A stretch of DNA of 42,254 bases from Streptomyces zaomyceticus (GTDB lineage Bacteria > Actinomycetota > Actinomycetes > Streptomycetales > Streptomycetaceae). The position numbers and the translations under genes are program-made. The stretch lies in the NCBI RefSeq assembly GCF_014656215.1, contig NZ_BNBZ01000045.1, forward strand, positions 1-42,254. The letters run 5' to 3'. The notes under the pieces were generated by a model that had not been told where the DNA came from, searched no databases, and saw nothing but the letters and a program-made list of their open reading frames with translations. The number at the start of each line of letters is the position of its first letter. Within the stretch, counting starts at the first letter, position 1. Shown one piece after another: positions 24,901 to 33,261 of this stretch.

Positions 24901-27900
24901 CGTACGCCTCGGTCTCGCTGTGGTTCAAGACGAGCACCGCCGGAGGCGTGCTCTTCTACTACGGCGACAAGCCGCTCAGCGACCCCGACCCGGTGACCAA
25001 CACGACCAAGAGCACCCCCGCGGTGTACGTCGGCACCGACGGCAAGCTCCGCGGCTGCTTCGCGATGGCGAGCTGCGCGACGACCATCGTGTCCTCGCCG
25101 GTCGTCACCGACGGCAAGTGGCACCAGGCGGTCCTGACCGCCGCCGCCACCAGCCAGACCCTGTACCTCGACGGCGCCCCGGTGGGCTCCCTCACCGGGG
25201 CCATCAACGACTGGGTCCAGCCGTACATCGCACTGGGCGCGGGCGTGAACAACCGCGGCTGGCCGGCCATGAACCCGAACGACAAGCTCGGGCACTTCAC
25301 CGGCCAGATGGCCGAGGTCGCGCTCTACTCCGAGCCGCTGTCGCCCGACGCGATCAAGATCCAGTACGACTCCGCCACCCGCTCCGCCGGGCTGCTCCAG
25401 AAGATCACCACCCCCGGTGGCAAGACCCAGGCGTCGGTCGTCTACGACACCATCGACGACCGGGTCCTCCAGGCCACCGACGGCAACGGCGGCACCTGGA
25501 AGCTCAACCCGCCGACCATCACCGGCTCGTCCCAGGTCTACCGCTCCGCCGTCATGGGCTCCGCCCCGGCCGGCTACTGGCGCCTGGACGACACCCAGGG
25601 AGCGGCGCAGGCCGCGAACCAGGTGAACACCGGCTTCGGCACGTACAACAACGTCATCCAGGGTGCCGAAGGCCCCTTCGGTCCGGGTGACGCGAGCGCG
25701 TCGACGTTCGACGGGTCCACCTCCTTCGTGGAGGTGCCGCACAGCGGCTGGCACCAGACCCAGGACCGGTCCGTCGGGCTGTGGTTCAAGACGGCCGAAC
25801 CGGGCGCCATCATGGTCGACCAGGCCAGGGCGCTGAACGATCCGGCCGGTGTCGGAGGCGCCTACAGCGATGTGCTGTACGTGGGTGCCGACGGCAAGCT
25901 GCGCGGCCACTGGTGGGCCAGCACCTGCGGCAGCAACGGAGTCCTGAACTCCACCACGACCGTGACGGACGACAAGTGGCACCACGCGGTGCTGTCCGCC
26001 ACCGGAACCACGCAGACGCTCTACCTGGACGGTGCCAAGCAGGGCACGTGCACCGGCGCCGCCAACGGCCAGACGACGGGCCGCACCTACATCGGTGCCG
26101 GCTTCGCCGCCAACTGGGTCAGCTCGCCCGGTGCGCTCAGCTACTTCACCGGCTCGCTGGCCGAGGTCGCCGTCCACTCCAAGGGCCTGACCGAGGCCGA
26201 CGTCGCCGCCCAGTGGGCCGCCTACAAGGCGTCCTCCGGCATCGCCCCGGTCAAGACCGTGACCCTGACCGATCCGAAGGACAGGGCCCTCACCTACGTC
26301 TACGACGCCGAGATGGGCAACCGCCTGCTCGCCGCGATCGACACCGAGGGCAGGCGGACCACCTACGGTTACGACACCGGCGGCTTCCTCCACACCATCA
26401 CGGACGCCAACGGCAACCGCTCGCTCACCGGTCACGACGTGCGCGGCAACACGGTCTCCCAGACCACCTGCCAGGACACGGCCGCGAACAAGTGCTCGAC
26501 GGAGTACTACACCTTCTACCCGGACTCGACCACGGCCTTCCCGGCCATGGACCTGCGCAACGACCTGATCCTCACGGAGCGGGACGGGCGCTCGACCGGT
26601 CCGGCGGACAACGCCTACCTCACGAGCTACTCCTACGACGCGGGCGGCAACCTGCTGTCGGTGACCACGCCCCCCGTGGCCGGTCACCCCAACGGCCGGA
26701 CCGCCTCGACCACGTACACCACCGCCACCACCCCGGCGGCGGAGGGCGGTACGGCGGTCACGCCGGCGGGTCTCGTGTCGCAGGTCACCACCCCGGGCGG
26801 CCGGAGGACGACGTACACCTACTTCGCCAACGGCGACCTGGCGAAGATCACCGACGCCAACGGCGCCTCGGTGGAGTACACGTACGACAAGCTGGGCCGC
26901 GAGATCTCCAAGAAGGAGGTCTCGGACGCGAACCCGAGCGGTCTCGTCACGTCGCAGACGTACGACAAGAACGACCAGGTCCTCACCGAGACGACGCCGT
27001 CCGTCACCAACCGGGTCACCGGCGCCAAGCACCAGGCGAAGACGATCACGGGGTACGACCCCGACGGCAACATCCTGTCCCAGACGGTCCAGGACCTCAC
27101 CGGCGGTGACACCGCGCGCGTCACGTCGATGACGTACGACGCGTACAACCAGCTGGCGACCAGGACGGACCCGGGCGGCGACACCACGTCGTTCGAGTAC
27201 GACGTCTACGGCAACAAGGTGAAGGAGACGGACCCCGCGGGGACCGTCAACACCTACACCTTCGACGGCGAGCAGCGTCCGCTCACCACGAGCCTGCTCG
27301 ACTACACCGGCGACCCGTACAACCCGACGGCTCCGACGACCCTCGTCCAGGAGTCCCGGGCCTACGACCCGGCCGGCCGCCTCGCGTCGATCACCGACTC
27401 GCTGGGCTGGCAGACGGCGTACACCTACACCGACGACGGCCTGTCGGCCACCGTGGCCCGCAAGGACCCGGGGACCGGCAAGTCCTTCACGGAGCAGGCG
27501 AACACCTACGACGCCGCCGGCAACCTGATCGAGCAGGTCACCAACGACGGGCAGACCCGCAGCACCTTCACCGTCGACGCGGCCGACCGTACGGTCTCCG
27601 AGATCCTCGACCCCAACGGGCTCGCCAGGACCACGCAGACCAGCTACGACCCCGACGACAACGTGGTGACGGAGACGGACCGTGACCCGGCGACGGGTGA
27701 CGTGTCCACCACGGACACCCGGTACGACGCCCTGGGCAACATCACCGGAACCACCAGCCACGACGGCACCACGGCCCCGGTGGCCCGCTACAAGCTGGAC
27801 GAGACGACGGGCTTCGGCCTCGCCGACTCCTCCGGTGCCAACAACACCGGCAGCCACGGCACCGGTATGCACTGGAACACCGACCGGGGCGGCAGCGCCG

Positions 27901-30900
27901 TCTTCGACGGCGACGCCAACTCGTGGGCGCAGACCACCGGGCCGGTCGTGAACACGAGCGGCAGCTTCACGGTCTCCGCCTGGGTCAAGCTGACCTCCAC
28001 GGCGGTCAACCGGACCTTCGTCGCGCAGGACGGCAAGGAGGCCTCCGGCTTCCAGCTGTACTACTCGACGGCCTCCGGCTGGACCTTCAACCGGCACGCC
28101 ACCGACACCTTCGACCCGGTCATCGTGCGTGCCTCGTCGGGCACCGCCGCCGTCACGGTCAACACCTGGACCCACCTGGTCGGCGTCTACGACCAGGCGA
28201 CCTCCCAGATCCGGCTGTACGTGAACGGTGTCGCGAGCGGCACCCCGGCCGCCTTCACCACCCCGTGGGAGGCCACCGGGCCCCTCCAGCTGGGCCGCCG
28301 CTGGTACAAGGGCACCTACGCGGAGAACCACCTCGGCGGCCTGGACGACGTCCAGGTCTACGGCGAGGCGCTCACCCCGGCGCAGATCACCGCCCTCAAG
28401 GGCGGAACCCTGCCGGCGGCGGGCAGCTCGGTCCGCACGACCTCGTGGAAGCTGGACCAGCGCGGTCTGCCGGTGTCCCAGACGGACACCGCGGGCAACG
28501 TCACGGACTACGGCTACGACGAGCTCGGCCAGCAGACCTCGGTCACCGAGCCGGCGGTCATGGCGGAGCAGAACGGCGGGACGCCGGTCTCGGTCCGGCC
28601 CGTCACGATGACCGGGTACAACACGTTCGGCGAGGCGACGGAGTCCTCGGACCCGCTCGGCAACGTGGTGACGACGGCGTACGACGCGGAGGGCCAGGAG
28701 CTGTCGACGACGTCTCCCGAGTACCTCGCGCCGGGCGCGTCGGCCCCGATCCGCGCCACCTCGTACAACGAGTACAACAAGCTCGGCCAGGTGACGGCGG
28801 AGGTCGACCCGCTCGGCAACCGCACCACGTACACCTACACGCAGCTGGGCGACCTGGCCTCGGTCACCGAGCCGGGCGGCGGTACGACGAAGTACACCTT
28901 CTCCACCAACGGCGACCAGCTGTCGGCCACCCGGCCGAACGGCGCCCGCCAGGAGATGACGTACGACTACCTGGGCCGCGAGCTGACCAGCACGGACATC
29001 GTGCGCCAGCCCACCCAGCGGGCGTACACGGCGATCAACGAGTACAACGCGCCGGGCGGCGAGCTGTCCCGGATCGTGTCGCCGCAGGGCGTCACGGAGT
29101 CGTACAAGTACAACGCCGAGGGTGAGGTCACCGAGGTGACCGACGGCGCGGGCAAGGTCTCGCGTTTCACGTACGACATGGACGGGCAGCCGCTCACGGC
29201 CACCGAGCCCGACGGCACCAGCACCCGCAACACGTACGACGGCTTCGGCCAGCTGGTGAAGACGGACGACCTGGACGAGACGGGTGCCGTGCTGCGTACG
29301 GCGAGCACCGGTTACGACCGGGGCGGCAACATGGTCTCGGCCACCGACCACCGCGGTCACACGAAGACCTTCACGTACGACTCCTCGGGTCTGATCACCA
29401 AGGTCGTCGAGCCGGTCTCCGCGACCGAGTCGATCACCACGACCTACGGGTACGACGCGGCGGGCAACCAGACCCGCTTCAGCGACGGACGGAACAACCC
29501 GTTCCTGACGACGTACAACACGTGGGGGCTGCCGGAGTCGCAGATCGAGCCGTCGACCCCGACCCATCCCAACCTCGCGGACCGGACGTTCACGGCCGTC
29601 TACGACGGTGGGGGCCGGATCAAGGAGTCCCGTTCTCCCGGTGGGGTGAACATCTCCTTCGAGTACGACGTGAAGAGCCGACTGGTCCGCCAGTCGGGTA
29701 CGGGTGCGGAGGCCGTCACGGCCGACCACACGTACGACTACGACGCCGACGACCGGGTCACGGCCGTCGCCGGTCTCGGCACGGAGAAGAACACCTTCTC
29801 CTACGACGACCGGGGTCAGCTCCTGACGGCGAACGGGCCCTCGGGCTCCTCGTCCTTCGCGTACGACGGCGACGGCGGGATGACCTCCCGCACCGACGCC
29901 TCGGGCACGTCGACCTTCGGCTACGACACCGCCGGCCGCCTGAAGACGGCCAACGACGGTCTGACGGGCTCGACGGCGACGTACGGCTACGACGTCAACA
30001 GCAACGTGACGTCGGTCGACTACGGCACGGGCAAGGCGAAGCGCAGCTTCGGCTACGACAAGCTGGAGCGCCCGACCACCGACACGCTGACCTCGCCGAC
30101 CGGCAAGACGCTCGCGTCCTTCACCTACGGGTGGGACGCGAGTGACAACCTGACGTCGAAGACGACGACGGGGCTCGCCGGTTCGTCGGCCAACACGTAC
30201 ACGTACGACTGGGCCGACCGCGTCATGTCCTGGAACAACGGGACGACGAACGAGGTCTACGGCTACGACGCGTCAGGCAACCGGACCCGGGTGGGTGGCG
30301 ACACCTACACCTACGACGCCCGGAACCGGCTCACGTCGGACGGCCACAGTGCCTACACGTACACCGCGCGCGGCACGCTCAGCTCGGTGACGGACGAGGC
30401 CAGCCGGGTCACGACCATGAAGGTGGACGCCTTCAACCGGGTCATGCAGGAAGGCAACCGCACCTACACCTACGACGGTCTCGACCGGGTGCTGAACGCG
30501 AAGGACGAGACGGGCACCGAGCTCTACGCCTTCAAGTACAGCGGCGACGGCAACGAGGTGGCCTCGGACGGTCTGTCGACCTACAGCCGTGACGCCGGGG
30601 GCGCCCTGATCGGTGTGAAGAACGCCGTCAGCTCCGCGCTGGCGCTGACGGACCTGCACACGGACGTGGTGGCGCAGTTCACCACCACGGGCGAGGCACT
30701 GACCGGATCGACGACCTACTCGCCGTTCGGCAAGGTCGTCCAGTCCGCGTCGATGCTCGGCTCGCTGGGCTACCAGTCCGGCTGGACCGACCCGGAGACG
30801 GCGAAGGTCAACATGGCCGCGCGCTGGTACTCGCCGGAGACCGGCCAGTTCAACAGCCGTGACACCGTCTCGCTCAGCGGGGTCCCGAACTCGATCTCGG

Positions 30901-32708
30901 CGAACCGGTACGCGTACGCGGACGGCAACCCGATGACGGGCATGGACCCGACCGGCCACTGGCCGGGCTGGGCCGACAAGATCGTCAAGAAGGTCACGAA
31001 GAAGGTCAAGAAGACCGTCAAGTCGGCCTACAAGCACGTCAAGAAGGCCGTCAAGAAGGTCGCCAAGGTCGTCAAGAAGGCCGCCAAGAAGGTCAAGCGG
31101 GCCGTAAAGAAGGTGGTGAAGCGGGCCAAGCGGGCGGTGAGAAAGGCCGTCCGGTACGTGGCCGACAGCGTCCGGAAGGTCAAGAGATACGTCAAACGGG
31201 TCTACAAGACCGTGAAACGCGTCGCCCACAAGGTCGTCAAGCATGTGAAGAAGGCGGTCCGCAAGGTCGCCAAGGCCGTCAAACACGTCGCCAAGAAGGT
31301 GGTCAAGGCAGCCAAGAAGGTCGGCAGAGCCGTCAAGAAGGCGGCGAAGGCGACAGCCAACTTCGTCAAGCAACACGCCTCGACCATCGCTTCGGTCGCC
31401 GTCGGAATCGCCGTCTTCGCGGGCTGCACCGCGATCACGGCCGGTGTCGGAGCCATCGGATGCGCCGCCCTCGCGGGCGCCGCGGGCAATGCCGTCGGCT
31501 ATGCGATGAGTGACGGCCCGAAGTCGGTCGGCGGATTCCTCGGTGCGGTCGCCATCGGCGCCGTGACCGGTGCCGCCGGTGGCGTCGGCGGTCGTCTCGC
31601 GGCGAGCGCCGCGGGCAAGCTGCTCTCCGGCACGGCCGGCAAGATCGCGACGAACGTCGCGGAGAACGCCGGCGAGGAAGCCCTCACGGGCGCGGTCGAG
31701 TACGGCACCTCGTGTGTGAACAGCGAGGAGGGCTGCTCGGTCGCCGGAGCCGCGAAGGCGGCGACGATCGGTGCCGTCATGGGCGGCGCGTTCGGCGCCA
31801 AGGGCAAGGGCAACGGCCCGAAGGCGAAGGACTCGCCGGGCGCCTCGTCCGGTCCCGGCTGCCCGATCCGCCGTGGCGGAACCCCGCACAGCTTCACCGG
31901 CAAGACGCCGGTGCTGATGGCGGACGGCACGACCAAGGAGATCTCCAAGGTCAAGGCGGGCGACAAGGTCCTCACGGCCGAGCCCGGCAAGACGACCAAG
32001 GAGATCCACGAGGTCAAGCAGGTCATCGTCACGAAGACCGACCGCGACTACGTCGATGTCACCGTGAAGACGGAGGCCGGTCCGAAGACGATCCAGACCA
32101 CCGAGCACCACCAGTTCTACGAGTCCACCCGCAACGCCTGGACGCAGGCGGGCGACCTCCGGGTCGGCCAGAAGCTCCAGAACGGCGAGGGTGGCCCGAC
32201 GGCGATCGTCGAGGTCACGTCGTACACGGCCGACAGGACCACGTACGACCTGAGCATCGAGGGCCTGCACACGTACTTCGTGTTCGCGGGTGACTCGGTC
32301 ATGGCGGCCGATCCGAGCGACGCGGTGCTGGTGCACAACTGCGGTGGCAGTCGGCCCGGGCACTCGCAGCTCTGCCGGTGTGACCCTGAGAATCCACGCA
32401 GTGAGGTCGTTGTCGATGCGGACTCCTTCGAGCAGGCAAGGAACAGGGCCATGGAGATGATCGGGCCCATTGACACCGGTTCGTGGACGCGTCGGAAGGG
32501 GACCCTGGGGGCCGCTGTCGACACCTTCGGAAAGGACACCGGCTTCACTGCCACCAGTGGCGGCGATTACAGGACGTTGCGACTGGACACCGACCCGCGA
32601 ATCGGTACGCACATCAACGTGATGACCGGCAAGGGAGCCTCTGTCCGGAAAACGGCGATAAGGTTCCCCGGCGGGAATATCGCGACCTGGCTGAAGAGGA
32701 ACGTATGA
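21984..32708 (+). CDS. Giant secreted Rhs/YD-repeat polymorphic toxin with Hint domain
   Basis: A 3574-residue protein, one uninterrupted frame. Order: a Sec-type signal (1 to ~45, ending SALAA-G); a charged linker; a PKD-like region; a DNRLRE-like domain (~371-551); a fibronectin-like segment (~555-650); a DUF6531-like start of the Rhs shell (~656-726); then YD repeats to ~2950, interrupted by three LamG-like domains (~896-1131, ~1186-1416, ~1931-2143). The shell ends in the Rhs core motif (SPETGQFNSRD, NPMTGMDPTG; Asp 2988). A Lys/Val helix (2999-3130), a Gly/Ala hydrophobic segment (~3134-3216), a Hint domain (~3302-3453) and a toxin tip (3454-3574) follow. In this class the shell encloses the toxin until delivery. 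AAAGG precedes ATG 21984; the TGA overlaps the immunity gene start. Confidence 0.93.
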   Translation: MRIRRVRSPRLFPPGRTGRRRLRATALSVLISLFLMLTTESALAAGVTLEPVKMPKLSLSGLWKWVSENPLDTPDQQGGTARGKSHHASADATSLEGEAGRKPGKGKGELPPFERETDRPGTSKTGAAKGTAKSFDARTSKRDAKKSTATSDFYVNADGSTTVRHFPGRANFKGTDGSWKPIDTSLTEDKDGRLQQTANSLDVEFAPDAADEQLASVDFGAGRSLAYGLEDAAKTEPTVAANGTVTYTGVLPETDVQLVPLAEGFKENIVLRSPQASNSWTFPLAVKGLTPRIAADGDVEFTDANGKVVATVPHAFMEDSRIDPRSGDPARSRAVTYELVTVDGAPALRMTADRAWLDDPARVYPVTVDPTVTASNSTYTQNTIGGDHSTETQIKVGSYDSGTNKTNSFLQFSSLGTTLAGQRVTAATLNVYALWSSTCAAQSFSVHPITQSWTPSAVTAYPGPSFGAAIGTATPAPGASCSNSSGSASVGTRMPVSLNTTWFNNVAGGAANYGLALSAPTNDMLHWKKFHSDNSATAGFRPALDLTYTPNSAPQINAQYPPANFQANTLQPELVAVASDADNGPNPLSYTFEIYDGDATGTPALIASSGTVTKGSWKVPAGKLKWSKNYDWYVEASDGTSAVVEDSRFTTAVPQPPVTSGLSMNTDGHEFDPSDGNYTTEDTDAEVSVIGPSLEIERSYNSLDPRVDSAFGAGWSTIVDMKAVEVKDGAGALTSVIITYPGGEQVAFGRNSDGTFVPPLGRYARLAAVTGGYTLTDKDFTAYAFTQATAKAGTYALKTIKDYAGRTETFTYDANKRLTKITNEVSKRNLGLTWYQPASATAWHVQTVYTDQATAGDANSVQTWQYTYTGDQLTTVCPPADWSKCTTYTYATGNHYRTTALDADPFAYWRLGETSGTVAKDAIDANQGQYNATYKNVTLGGTGPLAGSTQKAATFNGTTSYVEMPSAPGATPSYASVSLWFKTSTAGGVLFYYGDKPLSDPDPVTNTTKSTPAVYVGTDGKLRGCFAMASCATTIVSSPVVTDGKWHQAVLTAAATSQTLYLDGAPVGSLTGAINDWVQPYIALGAGVNNRGWPAMNPNDKLGHFTGQMAEVALYSEPLSPDAIKIQYDSATRSAGLLQKITTPGGKTQASVVYDTIDDRVLQATDGNGGTWKLNPPTITGSSQVYRSAVMGSAPAGYWRLDDTQGAAQAANQVNTGFGTYNNVIQGAEGPFGPGDASASTFDGSTSFVEVPHSGWHQTQDRSVGLWFKTAEPGAIMVDQARALNDPAGVGGAYSDVLYVGADGKLRGHWWASTCGSNGVLNSTTTVTDDKWHHAVLSATGTTQTLYLDGAKQGTCTGAANGQTTGRTYIGAGFAANWVSSPGALSYFTGSLAEVAVHSKGLTEADVAAQWAAYKASSGIAPVKTVTLTDPKDRALTYVYDAEMGNRLLAAIDTEGRRTTYGYDTGGFLHTITDANGNRSLTGHDVRGNTVSQTTCQDTAANKCSTEYYTFYPDSTTAFPAMDLRNDLILTERDGRSTGPADNAYLTSYSYDAGGNLLSVTTPPVAGHPNGRTASTTYTTATTPAAEGGTAVTPAGLVSQVTTPGGRRTTYTYFANGDLAKITDANGASVEYTYDKLGREISKKEVSDANPSGLVTSQTYDKNDQVLTETTPSVTNRVTGAKHQAKTITGYDPDGNILSQTVQDLTGGDTARVTSMTYDAYNQLATRTDPGGDTTSFEYDVYGNKVKETDPAGTVNTYTFDGEQRPLTTSLLDYTGDPYNPTAPTTLVQESRAYDPAGRLASITDSLGWQTAYTYTDDGLSATVARKDPGTGKSFTEQANTYDAAGNLIEQVTNDGQTRSTFTVDAADRTVSEILDPNGLARTTQTSYDPDDNVVTETDRDPATGDVSTTDTRYDALGNITGTTSHDGTTAPVARYKLDETTGFGLADSSGANNTGSHGTGMHWNTDRGGSAVFDGDANSWAQTTGPVVNTSGSFTVSAWVKLTSTAVNRTFVAQDGKEASGFQLYYSTASGWTFNRHATDTFDPVIVRASSGTAAVTVNTWTHLVGVYDQATSQIRLYVNGVASGTPAAFTTPWEATGPLQLGRRWYKGTYAENHLGGLDDVQVYGEALTPAQITALKGGTLPAAGSSVRTTSWKLDQRGLPVSQTDTAGNVTDYGYDELGQQTSVTEPAVMAEQNGGTPVSVRPVTMTGYNTFGEATESSDPLGNVVTTAYDAEGQELSTTSPEYLAPGASAPIRATSYNEYNKLGQVTAEVDPLGNRTTYTYTQLGDLASVTEPGGGTTKYTFSTNGDQLSATRPNGARQEMTYDYLGRELTSTDIVRQPTQRAYTAINEYNAPGGELSRIVSPQGVTESYKYNAEGEVTEVTDGAGKVSRFTYDMDGQPLTATEPDGTSTRNTYDGFGQLVKTDDLDETGAVLRTASTGYDRGGNMVSATDHRGHTKTFTYDSSGLITKVVEPVSATESITTTYGYDAAGNQTRFSDGRNNPFLTTYNTWGLPESQIEPSTPTHPNLADRTFTAVYDGGGRIKESRSPGGVNISFEYDVKSRLVRQSGTGAEAVTADHTYDYDADDRVTAVAGLGTEKNTFSYDDRGQLLTANGPSGSSSFAYDGDGGMTSRTDASGTSTFGYDTAGRLKTANDGLTGSTATYGYDVNSNVTSVDYGTGKAKRSFGYDKLERPTTDTLTSPTGKTLASFTYGWDASDNLTSKTTTGLAGSSANTYTYDWADRVMSWNNGTTNEVYGYDASGNRTRVGGDTYTYDARNRLTSDGHSAYTYTARGTLSSVTDEASRVTTMKVDAFNRVMQEGNRTYTYDGLDRVLNAKDETGTELYAFKYSGDGNEVASDGLSTYSRDAGGALIGVKNAVSSALALTDLHTDVVAQFTTTGEALTGSTTYSPFGKVVQSASMLGSLGYQSGWTDPETAKVNMAARWYSPETGQFNSRDTVSLSGVPNSISANRYAYADGNPMTGMDPTGHWPGWADKIVKKVTKKVKKTVKSAYKHVKKAVKKVAKVVKKAAKKVKRAVKKVVKRAKRAVRKAVRYVADSVRKVKRYVKRVYKTVKRVAHKVVKHVKKAVRKVAKAVKHVAKKVVKAAKKVGRAVKKAAKATANFVKQHASTIASVAVGIAVFAGCTAITAGVGAIGCAALAGAAGNAVGYAMSDGPKSVGGFLGAVAIGAVTGAAGGVGGRLAASAAGKLLSGTAGKIATNVAENAGEEALTGAVEYGTSCVNSEEGCSVAGAAKAATIGAVMGGAFGAKGKGNGPKAKDSPGASSGPGCPIRRGGTPHSFTGKTPVLMADGTTKEISKVKAGDKVLTAEPGKTTKEIHEVKQVIVTKTDRDYVDVTVKTEAGPKTIQTTEHHQFYESTRNAWTQAGDLRVGQKLQNGEGGPTAIVEVTSYTADRTTYDLSIEGLHTYFVFAGDSVMAADPSDAVLVHNCGGSRPGHSQLCRCDPENPRSEVVVDADSFEQARNRAMEMIGPIDTGSWTRRKGTLGAAVDTFGKDTGFTATSGGDYRTLRLDTDPRIGTHINVMTGKGASVRKTAIRFPGGNIATWLKRNV
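30978..31374 (+). repeat. Lys/Val-rich imperfect repeat inside the Rhs gene
   Basis: Irregular copies of codons such as GTC-AAG-AAG-GCC encode a ~130-residue stretch (2999-3130) in which K/R and V/A alternate every 2-3 positions. It contains no Glu and only a single Asp. The 3-4 periodicity predicts a very long cationic amphipathic helix. It sits between the Rhs core end and a hydrophobic segment. Confidence 0.85.
31887..32342 (+). other. Hint (pretoxin autoprocessing) domain within the Rhs protein
   Basis: Residues ~3302-3453. The first strand is SFTGKTPVLMADGTTKEI, followed by VKAGDKVLT (block A). Block B is IQTTEHHQFYES (the T-x-x-H type); the terminal block is TYDLSIEGLHTYFV, then AVLVHNC. 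These are the family hallmarks. The position normally held by the nucleophile Cys (C-x-S-F) reads Pro-His-Ser-Phe here. Confidence 0.85.
32343..32705 (+). other. C-terminal toxin module of the Rhs protein
   Basis: Residues 3454-3574, directly after the VHNC end of Hint, where toxin tips always lie. It starts with a CRC motif (3464, 3466), then an ARNRAMEMIG helix, a TLGAAVDTFGKDTGF region, DYRTLRLDTDPRIG, the conserved-looking HINV (3543-3546), and a basic IRFPGG end. The arrangement (helix, then D-x-R-x-G-x-HINV) recalls RNase-like toxin tips, but I cannot name the family. Codon use is less GC-rich at third positions than in the shell. Confidence 0.7.
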
Positions 32709-33163
32709 CCGAGAGCTACCCCTATGGGCTCAATCCGGAGTACCTCCCAGGTTTCATGAATGACCCCCGTGACGACGACGGGCGTCAGGTCGTGAAGCTG
32801 GGGCCGGACGAGAATCGGGAGCTGGCGGCTGCGACCGTCGATAGATTCCCGGCCGCGTCCGGCGATGTCCTCGACTTCGCCGCCGCCTCGTTCGACCGCC
32901 TTTGGTGGGACGACGAGGAACAGTGGGTAACGATGGCGGCGGAGCTGCTCGCGGCGTACGTGCAGCGTGAGGAGCGGGTGGCCGTCATGTGGGGAAACCT
33001 GCTGATGCCGACCGTGACCATGCCCGCGAGCGTGGCGGTGCGACACGCACTCGACATCCTCGACGCCGGACCGCACTTCTGGATCCACCCCCTGGGTGGT
33101 TCGATCCTCATCGAATGCCTGATGGACGGGCAGGTGACGGTCGCGACGATTCCGTCGGAGTAG
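32705..33163 (+). CDS. Candidate immunity protein for the Rhs toxin tip
   Basis: A 152-residue acidic soluble protein, its ATG overlapping the TGA of the toxin gene (ATGA). Position and coupling are those of cognate immunity proteins. No named family is recognised. Visible elements: an N-terminal YPYGLNPEYLPGFMND segment, a DRLWWDDEEQWVTMAAELL acidic/aromatic helix, and a C-terminal HPLGGSILIECLM strand region. There is no signal peptide, so it would act in the cytoplasm, consistent with a toxin that acts on an intracellular target and with protection against sister-cell delivery. Third-position GC is lower than in neighbouring genes. A strong hairpin follows at 33182. Confidence 0.82.
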   Translation: MTESYPYGLNPEYLPGFMNDPRDDDGRQVVKLGPDENRELAAATVDRFPAASGDVLDFAAASFDRLWWDDEEQWVTMAAELLAAYVQREERVAVMWGNLLMPTVTMPASVAVRHALDILDAGPHFWIHPLGGSILIECLMDGQVTVATIPSE

Positions 33164-33181
33164 TTCCCCACCGCACCCCAT

Positions 33182-33219
33182 GAGAGGCTCCGCCGGCACA
33201 CATGCCGGCGGAGCCTCTC
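33182..33219 (+). terminator. 17-bp hairpin terminator of the toxin-immunity transcript
   Basis: Arms 33182-33198 and 33203-33219 are perfectly complementary around CACA, 18 bases after the immunity stop. No long T tract. Confidence 0.85.
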
Positions 33220-33261
33220 CGCGTCCAGTCCGGTGCCCACCGACCGTTCGAGGAGTCCCCC

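Noticed and set aside
21930..29729. A 2599-codon open frame on the minus strand opposite the Rhs gene
   Set aside because: High third-position GC on the plus strand removes stop codons from the opposite frame. The translation is Val/Gly/Arg-rich with no domain, while the plus strand has clear YD and LamG domains.
30978..31374. The Lys-codon repeats as a CRISPR or minisatellite array
   Set aside because: Units vary in length and sequence, there are no constant spacers, and the frame is kept throughout as coding sequence.
31887..32342. An intein inside the Rhs gene
   Set aside because: No C-terminal extein junction (HN followed by a continuing host domain) or homing endonuclease is present; position after the Rhs core and before a short tip is that of a pretoxin Hint.
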